From positions 868,001-932,000 of the forward strand of contig NZ_CP027869.1 in the NCBI RefSeq assembly GCF_005490985.1: a DNA stretch of 64,000 bases, written 5' to 3'. The notes under the pieces are model-generated. The model saw nothing but the letters and a program-made list of their open reading frames with translations, made no database searches and had not been told where the DNA came from. The position numbers were made by a program, and so were the translations under genes. Positions 17,661 through 28,377 of the stretch are shown piece after piece. Source of the DNA: Curtobacterium sp. SGAir0471 (GTDB taxonomy: Bacteria > Actinomycetota > Actinomycetes > Actinomycetales > Microbacteriaceae). Every line of letters begins with the position of its first letter. Position 1 is the stretch's first letter.

Positions 17661-17666
17661 TAGCAT
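17661..17666 (+). promoter_or_regulatory. -10 element for the PHP phosphoesterase gene
   Basis: TAGCAT, followed by GGAGGAC and the GTG at 17674. It overlaps the upstream in-frame ATG at 17665, which argues against that ATG as the start. Confidence 0.5.
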
Positions 17667-17673
17667 GGAGGAC

Positions 17674-18546
17674 GTGCCCGATCCGTTCATCGACCTGCAC
17701 GCCCACTCGAGCGTGTCCGACGGCACCGAGCGGCCGGCGGACCTCGTCGCCGCGACCGCCGCGGCCGGCCTCGACGGTGTCGCCCTGACGGACCACGACA
17801 CCACGGCGGGGTGGGACGAGGCGATCGCCGCCGTCCGCGACCGACCGATGTCGCTCCTCCCGGGCCTCGAGCTGAGCACCCGGGTCGGCCACCGCAGCGT
17901 GCACGTGCTCGGCTACCTCGTCGACCCCACCGACGAGGCCCTGGTCGCGGAGACCACCCGCATCCGCGACGGCCGGTTCGCGCGTGCACGGCGCATGGTC
18001 GAGCGCATCGGTCGCGACCACCCGATCACGTGGCAGGACGTCCTGGCCCAGGCGCGCGACGGTGCGACGATCGGTCGCCCGCACATCGCCGACGCCCTGG
18101 TCGCCCGCGGACTCGAGCCGGACCGCAGCGCGGCGTTCCGCGGGATCCTGCACCCGGCGTCCGGCTACTACGAGCCGCACGAGGCACCGACGCCCCTCCG
18201 CGGTGTCGAACTCATCCGCGGTGCCGGCGGGGTCCCCGTCATCGCGCACCCGGCCGCGTCCTCACGCGGGATCGTGATCGACGAGCCGATGCTCCGCGAG
18301 CTCGTCGACGCCGGCCTCGGCGGGCTCGAGGTCGACCACCGCGAGAACCTCGCACACGGCAAGCGCACGCTGCTCGACTGGGCGGAGCGGTACGACCTCT
18401 TCGTCACCGGGTCGAGCGACTACCACGGCACCGGCAAGCCGAACCGCTTCGGCGAGCACCGGACCGCGCGCGCGTCGTTCGACGCGATCGTCGACCAGGC
18501 CACCGGCAGCGCCCCGGTCCACGGTCCGGGGTCCCGCCTGGCCTGA
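17674..18546 (+). CDS. PHP-domain phosphoesterase (RNase AM/YciV-like)
   Basis: 290 residues. PHP metal motifs are all visible: HAHSSVSDG (residues 8-16), LTDHDTTAG, GLELST, a central insertion (about 95-185) typical of the YciV/3',5'-nucleoside bisphosphate phosphatase group, VIAHPAAS, and the late VTGSSDYHG. Members of this group hydrolyse pAp-type nucleotides or trim RNA 5' ends. DNA polymerase PHP or histidinol phosphatase is less likely given the insertion. Position 17674 is preferred over 17665 because of the overlapping TAGCAT. Monocistronic. Confidence 0.85.
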   Translation: MPDPFIDLHAHSSVSDGTERPADLVAATAAAGLDGVALTDHDTTAGWDEAIAAVRDRPMSLLPGLELSTRVGHRSVHVLGYLVDPTDEALVAETTRIRDGRFARARRMVERIGRDHPITWQDVLAQARDGATIGRPHIADALVARGLEPDRSAAFRGILHPASGYYEPHEAPTPLRGVELIRGAGGVPVIAHPAASSRGIVIDEPMLRELVDAGLGGLEVDHRENLAHGKRTLLDWAERYDLFVTGSSDYHGTGKPNRFGEHRTARASFDAIVDQATGSAPVHGPGSRLA

Positions 18547-18673
18547 CGCCGCCGCGGTGACCGCGGCTCGGCCCGGGTCTCGCGCTGCGGGACACACCTC
18601 GCGCAGACGGACGCGAGGAACGTCGCCGGGTCCGAGACTCGGTTGCGCTGCACCGCCTCGTGCGCGCGGACGA

Positions 18674-18707
18674 CGAAGGCCCCGTCACGTCGGTGACGGG
18701 GCCTTCG
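18674..18707. terminator. Hairpin terminator between PHP and helicase genes
   Basis: Perfect 15-base stem (18674-18688 with 18693-18707) and a GTCG loop. It lies just past the helicase stop (minus strand) and also faces the PHP gene. Confidence 0.8.
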
Positions 18708-18722
18708 AACGGACGGGAGGCG

Positions 18723-20228
<1,506 letters not shown>

Positions 20229-20320
20229 AGAAGCACCTTAGTCCTGGTGGAGGTCGACGACAGTCTACCGACGGCCGACGACGGCAGCGCCCGCCGGGCG
20301 GGAGCGGTGCCCGCTGCCCG

Positions 20321-20326
20321 TATGCT
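20321..20326 (+). promoter_or_regulatory. -10 element for the ferritin-like gene, leaderless layout
   Basis: TATGCT, six bases before the GTG at 20333. Confidence 0.55.
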
Positions 20327-20332
20327 TGGGGC

Positions 20333-21049
20333 GTGGTGTCGTGGTGGAACCGGAAGCGCGCTGCGCAGCTCGCCGCCGCGTGGCTGGCCTCGCGCAACCC
20401 GCGGAACGCCTCGCCCGTGGAGCGCCTGCAGCTGGACGACGTGAGCCCGGAGCTCGACGTCTACCTGGGGCAGGCCGCCTACCTGCAGCTGTCGCTCTAC
20501 GAGACGATGGGGCGCGCCGGTGCCGCGGCGCCGACGATGTCCGGACGCCTCGTCACGGGCGTGCTCGCGACGACGGCGCTCGAACGGCACCGCACGATCG
20601 TGGCCGAGATCGAGCGGACCGGCGGCGAGCCGGCGACCCTGATGGAGCCGCACCGCGAGGCGATCGACCGGTTCCTGCTGCGCACCAGCGGCGCCGACTG
20701 GTACGAGTCGATGCTCACCGGGTACGTGACGGCGGGCATCCTCAACGACCTGTTCGGCAACATGCTCCGGTCGCTGCCGCTCGACGTCCGACAGCGCCTG
20801 CGGACCGTGTTCGACGCGCGCGAGGAACCGGCGGTCGTGCAGGAGCTGTCGTCGCACATCGAGCAGGACCCGCGCATCGGATCGCGCCTGGCGATGTGGG
20901 GCCGTCGACTCGTGGGCGACACGTTGCTCGTGGCACGGTCCGCGCTGGCGGTCCACGCGCGGGAGGACCAGGAGAAGCTCGAGCCGGTGTGGACGGAGCT
21001 CATCGCAGCCCACACCCGGCGGATGGACGCCCTCGGGCTGACCGCCTGA
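20333..21049 (+). CDS. Ferritin-like fold protein (MiaE_2-type)
   Basis: 238 residues, nearly all alpha-helical. Helices carry carboxylate/His pairs usual for a four-helix di-iron fold: QLSLYETMG (about 55), TALERHRTIVAEI (about 83), and SSHIEQDPR (about 170). It resembles the actinobacterial family annotated as MiaE-like hydroxylase or ferritin-like fold-containing protein (M. tuberculosis Rv3210c type). The full EX6-7H ligand set of true MiaE is not clear, so tRNA hydroxylation is unproven. Located next to the rhlE-like helicase, divergent, as in mycobacteria. Confidence 0.72.
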   Translation: MVSWWNRKRAAQLAAAWLASRNPRNASPVERLQLDDVSPELDVYLGQAAYLQLSLYETMGRAGAAAPTMSGRLVTGVLATTALERHRTIVAEIERTGGEPATLMEPHREAIDRFLLRTSGADWYESMLTGYVTAGILNDLFGNMLRSLPLDVRQRLRTVFDAREEPAVVQELSSHIEQDPRIGSRLAMWGRRLVGDTLLVARSALAVHAREDQEKLEPVWTELIAAHTRRMDALGLTA

Positions 21050-21158
21050 GGGGTCGACCGTGCGGCCGGGGTCGGACGTGCCCGGCGCCGGCTCGGTCGC
21101 CGTCAGGCGCGCTCGGCGGGGGCTGCGTTGTCGCGGGCGCGCTGCGCTGTCGCGGGGC

Positions 21159-21455
21159 TCAGACGCGCTCGGTGCGGGCCCGCTCGAAGAACGCCTCGTC
21201 CGCATCGGTTCGGCGGCGACCCAGGACCCACTCGGTCACGACGGCGACGACGCCGGCACCGACCAGGGCGAGGACCCAGATCCAGCCGCCGTCGTACGGC
21301 CAGCCGGCCCAGGTCAGGGCCTCCCACACGACGGCGGCCACGATGCCGCCGACCGCCGGACCCAGCAGTGCACCGCGGGTCGAGCGCCACGGCACGACGA
21401 CGTGCGCGACGGCCCCGGCGATGAGGCCGCCGAGCACGGCGAAGAGCAGCTCCAC
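21159..21455 (-). CDS. Small three-helix membrane protein
   Basis: 98 residues, about three transmembrane segments (VELLFAVLGGLIAGAVAHVV, AVGGIVAAVVWEALTWAG, WVLALVGAGVVAVVTEWVL) and a charged C-terminus. The GTG at 21455 starts one base after the DUF3107 stop (TGACGTG), so the two are translationally coupled. The GG-I-A-G-A pattern recalls the transglycosylase-associated-protein/YeaQ-like membrane proteins but I cannot assign a family. It lies wholly opposite a gene-free stretch, which supports it as real. Confidence 0.65.
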   Translation of the reverse strand: MELLFAVLGGLIAGAVAHVVVPWRSTRGALLGPAVGGIVAAVVWEALTWAGWPYDGGWIWVLALVGAGVVAVVTEWVLGRRRTDADEAFFERARTERV

Positions 21456-21456
21456 G

Positions 21457-21681
21457 TCAGGCGACGAAGCCGATGCGGCGCGACTCCTCTGCGCCGACCT
21501 CGACGTAGGCGAGCGAGGCGACCGGCACGATGAAGCGACGGCCCTTCTCGTCCTTGAGGGAGAGGTGGGTCGACTGCGACTCGAGGGCCGCGGCGACGGC
21601 CTGCTCGATCTCCTCGGCGCTCTGGGCGGTCTCGAAGGCGATCTCGCGCGGGCTGTTGATGATGCCGATCTTGATGTCCAC
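21457..21681 (-). CDS. DUF3107 family protein
   Basis: 74 residues beginning V-D-I-K-I-G-I and containing IGIINSPREIAFETAQSAEE and DEKGRRFIVPVASLAYVEVG, the DUF3107 family (M. tuberculosis Rv3208A/TB9.4 type). Small, soluble, probably beta-alpha-beta. Function unknown; it is conserved beside the rhlE-like helicase and adnAB in Actinobacteria. The GTG at 21681 has TACGCT six bases upstream. Divergent from adnA across 161 bases. Confidence 0.88.
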   Translation of the reverse strand: MDIKIGIINSPREIAFETAQSAEEIEQAVAAALESQSTHLSLKDEKGRRFIVPVASLAYVEVGAEESRRIGFVA

Positions 21682-21687
21682 GAGCAC

Positions 21688-21693
21688 AGCGTA
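21688..21693 (-). promoter_or_regulatory. -10 element for the DUF3107 operon, leaderless layout
   Basis: Minus-strand TACGCT, six bases before the GTG whose first base is 21681. Confidence 0.6.
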
Positions 21694-21830
21694 TCCGAGC
21701 GGCACCCGCCGGCACCGGGCGTTCGCCCGAGGCGCACCGCGGCGGTCGCAGCGGGTGCGTGCGCCGTCGTCCCGGGGCACGGCGCGGAGCCGGAACCGGT
21801 GCGTCGACCGCTGCTGTCGGCCGCGGTCGG

Positions 21831-21836
21831 TACCGT
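21831..21836 (+). promoter_or_regulatory. -10 element for adnAB, leaderless layout
   Basis: TACCGT, six bases (GTCCGC) before the GTG at 21843. Confidence 0.5.
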
Positions 21837-21842
21837 GTCCGC

Positions 21843-24800
21843 GTGCCCAGGACCACGCTGACGACCCTCCCCGAGGACGTCGGGGTCGCCCGCGCGCTCG
21901 TCACCGATCCCGCGCAGGACGCCGTCCTGGCCCTGCCCGACGGCCGGCACGCCGCGGTGATCGGTGCACCGGGCACCGGCAAGACCACGACGCTCACCCG
22001 GCTGGTCGCCGACCGGTTCGCCCGTCCGGACGCGGTCTCGGCGGACGGCCACGCCACGGTGCTCGCGCTGACGTCGGCCCGCACCGCGGCGACCGCGCTC
22101 CGCGACCGCCTGGCCGCGGCGGTCGACCGGGTCGTGCCGGGGGCGCTCGCCCGGACCGTCAACTCCCTCGCCTTCCAGGTCGTCGCGCACGCCGCTGCGC
22201 TGCAGGGGCAGGAGGCCCCGACGCTGTTGACCGGTGGAGAGCAGGACCGCATCATCGCCGACCTGCTCGAGGGGCACGAGGCCGACGGCGGCGGGCCCGC
22301 GTGGCCGGCGCCGATCACCGCCGTGGTGCGGGAGCGCGCCGGGTTCCGCACGGCGCTCCGCGACGTCATGATGCGCGCGGTGGCCGCCGGCGTGGAACCG
22401 GACGACATGCGCGAGCTGGCCGACGAGCGGGGACGCCCCGAGTGGCGTGCGGTCGGTGACTTCGTGGACGACTACCGCGCTTCGGTGACCGCCTTCCGCG
22501 GCAGCAGTCTCGACGCCGCGGAACTGGTGGCGTTCGCGACCGCGGCGGTGCTGCGCCACGAGGTCCCGGCGAGCGTCGCGGCGCTGCGACTGATCGTCGT
22601 CGACGACACCCAGGAGCTCGTCGAGGGTGAGATCGCCCTCCTCGGGGCACTCGCGCGCTCCGGGGTGCAGGTGGTCGCGTTCGGCGATCCGGACATCGCG
22701 GCCTCGGCGTTCCGCGGTGCCGAGCCGGACGTGCTCGGGCGGCTGGCCGTCCGGCTCGGGGTGGAGCGCGTCGACGAGGTCGTGCTCGGTACGGTGCACC
22801 GGCACGCGGCTCCGATCCGGGCGCTCGTCGGCGCGGTGACGGCACGGATCGGTGCCGCTGCTGCCGGGCGGCAGCGGACCGCCGCGGCGTCGACGACGGA
22901 CGCCCGCAGCGACGCCGTGCTGCACCTCGAGGCCGGAAGCCGTTCGGCACTCGTCGTCGCGGTCGCCCGGCGCCTCCGCGAGCACCGGCTGCTCGACGGC
23001 GTCCCGTGGCACCGGATGGCGGTCGTCACCCGCAGCGGTGCGGCGATCCCGGAGCTCGTCCGGGCGCTGTCCGTCGCCGAGGTCCCCGCGACGGCGGGTG
23101 CCGCTCCGGTCCGCCCGCGGGACGACAGCGCCGCGCGGTCGCTGCTCGACGCCGCCGCGGTCGCCCTCGGGGTGCTCCCGCTCGACGCCGACCTCGCCAC
23201 GTCCTTCGCGACCGGACCCCTCGGCGGCCTCGACACCCTGGCGATGCGGCGGCTGCGGCTCGCCCTGCGTCGCGAGGAGCTCGCGGGCGGCGGGACCCGT
23301 ACCGCCGACGAACTGCTCGTCGAGGCGCTCGGTGCGCCCGAACGGCTCGCCACCGTCGACGCCGGGTTCGCCCGACGCGCCACCCGGCTCGCGCGGAGTC
23401 TCGTGCAGGCGCGGGCGGACGCCGCGGCCGACGCCAGCATCGAGGAGATCCTCTGGGGGCTCTGGGAGCGCAGCGGTCTGGCGACCACGTGGGGCGCACA
23501 GTCTGCGGCCGGCGGGGTGAGCGCCGCCGAGGCCGACCGGCACCTCGACGCCGTCGTGGGGCTCTTCACCGCCGCGAAGCGCTTCGTCGAGCGGACGCCC
23601 GACGCACCCGCGCGGGTGTTCGTCGACGACCTGCTCGGCGCCGACCTGCCCGAGGACTCGATCGGCCCCGACCGCACGGCGGGCCGCGTGCGGGTGCTCA
23701 CCCCGTCGGCCACCACCGGGCTCGAGTGCGACGTGGTCGTCGTGCTCGGGCTGCAGGACGGCGTCTGGCCGAACACCCGGGTGCGGGGGAGCCTGCTCGA
23801 CCCGGACGGGCTGGTCCGCGCTGCCGCCGGTGTCGACGACCGGACCGTCGACGACCGGGCGGCGGTGGTCGCGGACGAGCTCCGGCTGTTCGCCCGGGCG
23901 GTGTCCCGTGCGACGACGCAGGTCGTCATCGGCACGGTCGCCAACGACGACGAGGCCCCGTCGCCCTTCGTCCGGCTCGTCCCGGTGCCGCCGGACCGGC
24001 AACCGACCGTGCACCCGCTGTCGCTCCGGGGGATGGCCGGGTCGCTCCGGCGTCGGGTGGTGACCTCGGGCGACCACGAGGCAGCATCCGCCCTCGCGCG
24101 GCTCGCCGAGGCCGGCGTCGCCGGAGCGTCGCCGGACGAGTGGTACGGGACGGCCGAGCCGACGACCGAGGACCCGCTCGTCGACCTCGACGCCCCACCG
24201 GCACCCGAGCACGAGGGCGGCGAGCCGGTCCCCCCGACGGTGTCCGTGTCGCCCTCGCGCATCGGGACGTTCGAGGAGTGCCCGGTGCACTGGTTCGTGC
24301 AGACCTTCGGCGGCGGCGCGCCGAGTCCGGCGATGGGCATCGGGACGATCGTGCACGAGGCGATGGAGCAGGCCACCGCGGTCGACGTCGAGTCGCTGTG
24401 GGAGCACGTCGAGGGCCGGTGGGACGAGCTGACCTTCGAATCGCCGTGGGTCGCGGACCGCGAACGGGCCAGGACCCGGCGGATGATCGAGGGCCTCAGC
24501 GACTACCTGCGCACGTTCGCCAGCGCCGGGCGGCGGCTGCTCGGTGCGGAGACGTCGTTCGCGCTCGTCACCGGTCCCGCCCGGATGCGTGGCAGCATCG
24601 ACCGCATCGAGGTCGACCCGGACGGCCGCGTCAGCGTCGTCGACCTGAAGACCGGACGATCGATGCCGAGCGAGAAGAACGACATGCCCGAGCACCCGCA
24701 GCTCGGCGCGTACCAGCTCGCGGTCGAGGACGGTGCGGTCGACGGTGTCCCGGCCGCCGCACCGATGGCCGACGCCCGACTCGTCTTCGTGCAGAACCCC

Positions 24801-24998
24801 CGTGCCGGACGGGCCTTCTCGGAGCGCACGCAGCACGCCTTCGACGACGAGGCCCGCGAGGCCTACCGCGAGCGGCTGCACGGGGTGGCGCGGGGGATGG
24901 CCGGACGGACGTTCCTGGCGAACGTCGACGACCACTGCGACCGCGCCCGCACCGGCGTCGAGTGCCGCATCCACGTGGTGGGAGAGGTGACCTGGTGA
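21843..24998 (+). CDS. adnA: DNA helicase-nuclease AdnA subunit
   Basis: 1051 residues: an N-terminal UvrD-like motor and a C-terminal RecB-like nuclease, the AdnA layout (M. tuberculosis Rv3202c). With AdnB it resects double-strand breaks. Walker A is GAPGTGKTTT at 41-50. The Walker B/motif II reads VVDDTQELV (D254-D255) instead of the usual DEYQD, so ATP hydrolysis here may be weak; in mycobacteria AdnB is the main motor. Nuclease residues are intact: H838, D920 (GSIDRIE), D934 and K936 (VVDLKTG). Cysteines near FEECPVHW and the C-terminus suggest a degraded Fe-S site. adnB overlaps the stop by four bases (GTGA). Confidence 0.87.
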   Translation: MPRTTLTTLPEDVGVARALVTDPAQDAVLALPDGRHAAVIGAPGTGKTTTLTRLVADRFARPDAVSADGHATVLALTSARTAATALRDRLAAAVDRVVPGALARTVNSLAFQVVAHAAALQGQEAPTLLTGGEQDRIIADLLEGHEADGGGPAWPAPITAVVRERAGFRTALRDVMMRAVAAGVEPDDMRELADERGRPEWRAVGDFVDDYRASVTAFRGSSLDAAELVAFATAAVLRHEVPASVAALRLIVVDDTQELVEGEIALLGALARSGVQVVAFGDPDIAASAFRGAEPDVLGRLAVRLGVERVDEVVLGTVHRHAAPIRALVGAVTARIGAAAAGRQRTAAASTTDARSDAVLHLEAGSRSALVVAVARRLREHRLLDGVPWHRMAVVTRSGAAIPELVRALSVAEVPATAGAAPVRPRDDSAARSLLDAAAVALGVLPLDADLATSFATGPLGGLDTLAMRRLRLALRREELAGGGTRTADELLVEALGAPERLATVDAGFARRATRLARSLVQARADAAADASIEEILWGLWERSGLATTWGAQSAAGGVSAAEADRHLDAVVGLFTAAKRFVERTPDAPARVFVDDLLGADLPEDSIGPDRTAGRVRVLTPSATTGLECDVVVVLGLQDGVWPNTRVRGSLLDPDGLVRAAAGVDDRTVDDRAAVVADELRLFARAVSRATTQVVIGTVANDDEAPSPFVRLVPVPPDRQPTVHPLSLRGMAGSLRRRVVTSGDHEAASALARLAEAGVAGASPDEWYGTAEPTTEDPLVDLDAPPAPEHEGGEPVPPTVSVSPSRIGTFEECPVHWFVQTFGGGAPSPAMGIGTIVHEAMEQATAVDVESLWEHVEGRWDELTFESPWVADRERARTRRMIEGLSDYLRTFASAGRRLLGAETSFALVTGPARMRGSIDRIEVDPDGRVSVVDLKTGRSMPSEKNDMPEHPQLGAYQLAVEDGAVDGVPAAAPMADARLVFVQNPRAGRAFSERTQHAFDDEAREAYRERLHGVARGMAGRTFLANVDDHCDRARTGVECRIHVVGEVTW

Positions 24999-27900
24999 CG
25001 AGCGAGACCGACACGCAGACCGAGGCCGACCCGGCGACCGAGGTCGACCCGCAGACCGAGGCCGCCCCGCGATCGGAGTCGGGGTCCGACGTGCGCGCCG
25101 CGTCCGCCGCGGCCCACGACGCCGACGCGTCCGCCGCGGTTCACGACGCCGACACGTCTGCCGCGGCCCACGATGCCGACGCGATCGCCGACGCCCTCGG
25201 CCGCCCCCGCCCCACCGACCAGCAGCGCGCGGTCATCGAGTCACCCCTCGCCCCCGCACTCGTCGTCGCCGGCGCCGGCAGCGGCAAGACCGAGACCATG
25301 GCGTCGCGTGTGGTGTGGTTGCTCGCGAACGGCTTCGTCCGTCCGGCCGAGGTGCTCGGCCTGACGTTCACCCGCAAGGCCGCCGGCGAGCTGTCCGTGC
25401 GCATCAACGACCGGATCCGGGCGCTCGAGGACGTCGGGCTCCTGGCCGCGGGCGACGCCTTCGAGGCGCCGACGGTCTCGACCTACAACGCCTTCGCCAA
25501 CGCCGTCTTCCGTGAGAACGCCCTGCTGGTCGGGCGGGACGGCGAGTCGCAGGTGCTCACCGAACCGTCCGCCTGGCAGCTCGCCCGCCGCGTGGTCGTC
25601 GGCGCGCGGGACGACCGGCTCGCGGGACTCGACCGCGACGTCGACACCGTGACCGCCGCCGTCGTGTCGCTCGCGGGAGCCGTGTCCGAGCACCTCGTCG
25701 ACCCGGCCGACCTGCGGCGCTTCGCGATCGACTTCGGTGCCCTGCTCGAACTGCCGGGGAACGCGAGGGGCAACCCCTACAAGGCGGTGAGCGACGCCGT
25801 GGCGGCGATCGGGGCCCTGGAACCCCTGGTGGACCTGGTCGAGGAGTTCCGGCGGCAGAAGGTCGACCGCGGCTTCGTGGAGTTCTCCGACCAGATCGCT
25901 CTCGCGCTCGCCGCGGCCGAGTCCGCCCCGCGCGTGGTCGACGACCTACGGAGCCGGTTCCGCGTGGTGCTCCTCGACGAGTACCAGGACACCTCGGTCG
26001 TGCAGACGCGGTTCCTCGCCCGGCTCTTCCGGGGCCACCCGGTGATGGCGGTGGGGGACCCGCACCAGTCGATCTACGGCTTCCGCGGTGCGAGCGCGGC
26101 GAACCTGGCCCGCTTCCCCCGGGACTTCGGCGGACGGACGGACGACGGCGGTCCGGCCGCGGCACCGGTCACGTTCGCCCTCTCCACGAGCTGGCGCAAC
26201 CCGGTGGACGTGCTCGCCGGCGCGAACGCCGTCGTCGACCCGCTGTCGGCGGCCTCCGACGTGGCGGTGGAGCGCCTCGCGCCGCGACCCGGCGCGGACC
26301 GGGGCACGGTGACCGCCGTCTTCCCGGAGACCCTGCCGGAGGAGGCGGATGCCGTCGCCCGCTGGTTCGCGGAGCGCCGGAGTGCCGCGCCGGAGGGCTC
26401 GATGGCCCTGCTGCTGCGTTCGCGGAAGGACCTGTCGGCCTTCACCGCCGCGCTCGGAGCCCAGCGGGTGCCGTTCCACGTGCTCGGGACCGGTGGTCTG
26501 CTGCAGCGTCCCGAGATCGTCGACCTGGTGGCGTGCCTCCGGGTCCTGCACGACCCCGCGGCGGGCAACGACCTCATCCGCCTGCTCGCCGGCGCACGGT
26601 GGCGGGTCGGGGCGGCGGACATCGCCGCACTGCACGAGCTCGCCCGCTGGCTGTTCCGCCGCGACCACACCCAGCAGCGCCTCGACGACGAGCTGACCGC
26701 GGCCTTCCGGGCCTCGGTCGCCGCCGGGGAGCACGGGTCGATCGTCGACGCCCTCGACTTCGTCGCGAGTGCCCCGGACGACCACGGCGCCCTCGAGGGC
26801 ATCAGTCCCGCCGGCAGACAGCGGATGCGCGACCTCGGGCAGCAGCTCGCAGCACTCCGGGCCCGCGCTGCCGGGGACCTCGTCGACTTCGTCACGCTGG
26901 TGGTGCAGGAGATGCGGCTCGACGTCGAGGTCGCCGCGCACGAACAGGGCAGCGCCGCGTTCCTCGACGCCTTCATCGACGAGCTCGCGGGTTTCGTGAC
27001 GACCGACGACCGCGCCGACCTCGGGGCGTTCCTCGGGTGGATCGACGCCGCTGCGCGCCGCGACGACATGGGCCCGCGCTCCGAGGAGCCCGAGGCCGGC
27101 ACGGTGCAGATCCTGACGATCCACGGGTCCAAGGGGCTCGAGTGGGACGCGGTCGCCGTGCCGCGGCTCGTGGAGGGCGCACTGCCGGCCCGGCCGCAGG
27201 AGGGGTCCTCGGGGTGGCTCGGCTTCGGTCGGTTGCCGTACGAGTTCCGCGGGGACGCCGAGGAGCTCCCGCGGCTCGACTGGCGCGGCAACGAGGACCA
27301 GAAGGGCGTCGTCGACGCGATCGAGGCCTACAGGGACCAGGTGAAGGCCCGCAACGAGGACGAGGAACGTCGACTGACCTACGTGGCGCTGACCCGGGCC
27401 CGGCACGACCTGCTCGTGTCCGGGTCGTCGTGGGCGGGTGGCGTCAAGCCGACCGCCCCGAGCCGGTACCTGCACGACCTGGTCGAGGCGGGGGTCGTCC
27501 CCGCGGACGCCGTGCCCGACGGCACCGCGCACGAGGAGAACCCGCTCGGCGGGGACGGTGCGACCCAGACCTGGCCGCACGTGCCGTTCGGGCAGCGGGG
27601 CGCGCGGGTCCTCGCCGCCGCGGACCGGGTGCGGAACGCGAACCCCGGCGCGGCCGGGCGCTTCGCGGCGGACATCGACCTGTTGCTCGCCGAGCGGCAG
27701 GCCGCGCGGTCCGCGCGGCACCGCGTCGCGATCCCGCACCGCGTGCCGGCCTCGGGTTTCAAGGACTACGTCGGCGAGCCGGACGCGGTCGCCGAGCGCC
27801 TGCGTCGACCCATGCCGGAACGACCGTACCGCGCGACCAGGCTCGGCACGCTCTTCCACCAGTGGGTGGAGCAGCGCGCGCGCAGCGGCGGCTCGCTCGA

Positions 27901-28369
27901 GACCCTCGACCTGTGGGACGACGAGCGCGACCTCGACGCCGACGAGGCCGTGGACGCCTCGACGGACGCCGCGGTCACGGACGACGACGCGCGACGGCTG
28001 GCGGTGTTCCAGGCGACGTTCGCCCGGTCACGCTGGGCCGACCTGACCCCGGTCGAGGTCGAACGCGAGATCCACATCCCGTTCCTCGGCCACAGCGTGG
28101 TGTGCAAGCTCGATGCCGTGTACGAGATCGATGGTCGCGCCGAGGTGGTCGACTGGAAGACCGGCAAGGCTCCTACCGGAGCGGACGACCTGGCTGCGCG
28201 GCAGCTGCAGCTCGCGCTCTACCGGGTGGCGTACGCCGAGTTCACCGGGCGACCGGTCGACGAGGTCGACGCGGTCTTCTACTTCGTCGCGGACGACCTC
28301 GAGGTCCGGCCCGACGCGCTGCTCGACCGTGCCGGCCTCGAGCGCGCGTGGCAGGACGCGCTCGGCTGA
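24995..28369 (+). CDS. adnB: DNA helicase-nuclease AdnB subunit
   Basis: 1124 residues: UvrD/SF1A motor plus RecB-like nuclease (M. tuberculosis Rv3201c type). Walker A GAGSGKTE starts near residue 93, motif Ia FTRKAAGEL, motif II DEYQD at 328-332, motif III GDPHQSIYGFRG, motif V ILTIHGSKGLEWD, motif VI YVALTRARHDL. The nuclease has H955 (LFHQWVEQ), D1040, D1053 and K1055 (VVDWKTG) and QLQLALY. The GTG at 24995 overlaps the adnA stop. Residues 5-65 are a disordered extension made from three 27-base tandem repeats (HDAD units) and Thr-Glu-Asp-Pro units. It works as a dimer with AdnA. Confidence 0.9.
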   Translation: MTSETDTQTEADPATEVDPQTEAAPRSESGSDVRAASAAAHDADASAAVHDADTSAAAHDADAIADALGRPRPTDQQRAVIESPLAPALVVAGAGSGKTETMASRVVWLLANGFVRPAEVLGLTFTRKAAGELSVRINDRIRALEDVGLLAAGDAFEAPTVSTYNAFANAVFRENALLVGRDGESQVLTEPSAWQLARRVVVGARDDRLAGLDRDVDTVTAAVVSLAGAVSEHLVDPADLRRFAIDFGALLELPGNARGNPYKAVSDAVAAIGALEPLVDLVEEFRRQKVDRGFVEFSDQIALALAAAESAPRVVDDLRSRFRVVLLDEYQDTSVVQTRFLARLFRGHPVMAVGDPHQSIYGFRGASAANLARFPRDFGGRTDDGGPAAAPVTFALSTSWRNPVDVLAGANAVVDPLSAASDVAVERLAPRPGADRGTVTAVFPETLPEEADAVARWFAERRSAAPEGSMALLLRSRKDLSAFTAALGAQRVPFHVLGTGGLLQRPEIVDLVACLRVLHDPAAGNDLIRLLAGARWRVGAADIAALHELARWLFRRDHTQQRLDDELTAAFRASVAAGEHGSIVDALDFVASAPDDHGALEGISPAGRQRMRDLGQQLAALRARAAGDLVDFVTLVVQEMRLDVEVAAHEQGSAAFLDAFIDELAGFVTTDDRADLGAFLGWIDAAARRDDMGPRSEEPEAGTVQILTIHGSKGLEWDAVAVPRLVEGALPARPQEGSSGWLGFGRLPYEFRGDAEELPRLDWRGNEDQKGVVDAIEAYRDQVKARNEDEERRLTYVALTRARHDLLVSGSSWAGGVKPTAPSRYLHDLVEAGVVPADAVPDGTAHEENPLGGDGATQTWPHVPFGQRGARVLAAADRVRNANPGAAGRFAADIDLLLAERQAARSARHRVAIPHRVPASGFKDYVGEPDAVAERLRRPMPERPYRATRLGTLFHQWVEQRARSGGSLETLDLWDDERDLDADEAVDASTDAAVTDDDARRLAVFQATFARSRWADLTPVEVEREIHIPFLGHSVVCKLDAVYEIDGRAEVVDWKTGKAPTGADDLAARQLQLALYRVAYAEFTGRPVDEVDAVFYFVADDLEVRPDALLDRAGLERAWQDALG
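25103..25183 (+). repeat. 27-base tandem repeat, three copies, inside adnB
   Basis: Copies at 25103-25129, 25130-25156 and 25157-25183 each encode an S-A-A-[AV]-H-D-A-D-[AT] unit. They keep the reading frame and lie ahead of the motor domain. Confidence 0.85.
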
Positions 28370-28377
28370 GCCCGCAC

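Noticed and set aside
21159..24974. A 1271-codon open frame on the minus strand opposite adnA
   Set aside because: Composition is Arg/Gly/His-rich without domains; only its last 98 codons (21159-21455) form a plausible membrane protein with its own start, and that part is annotated.
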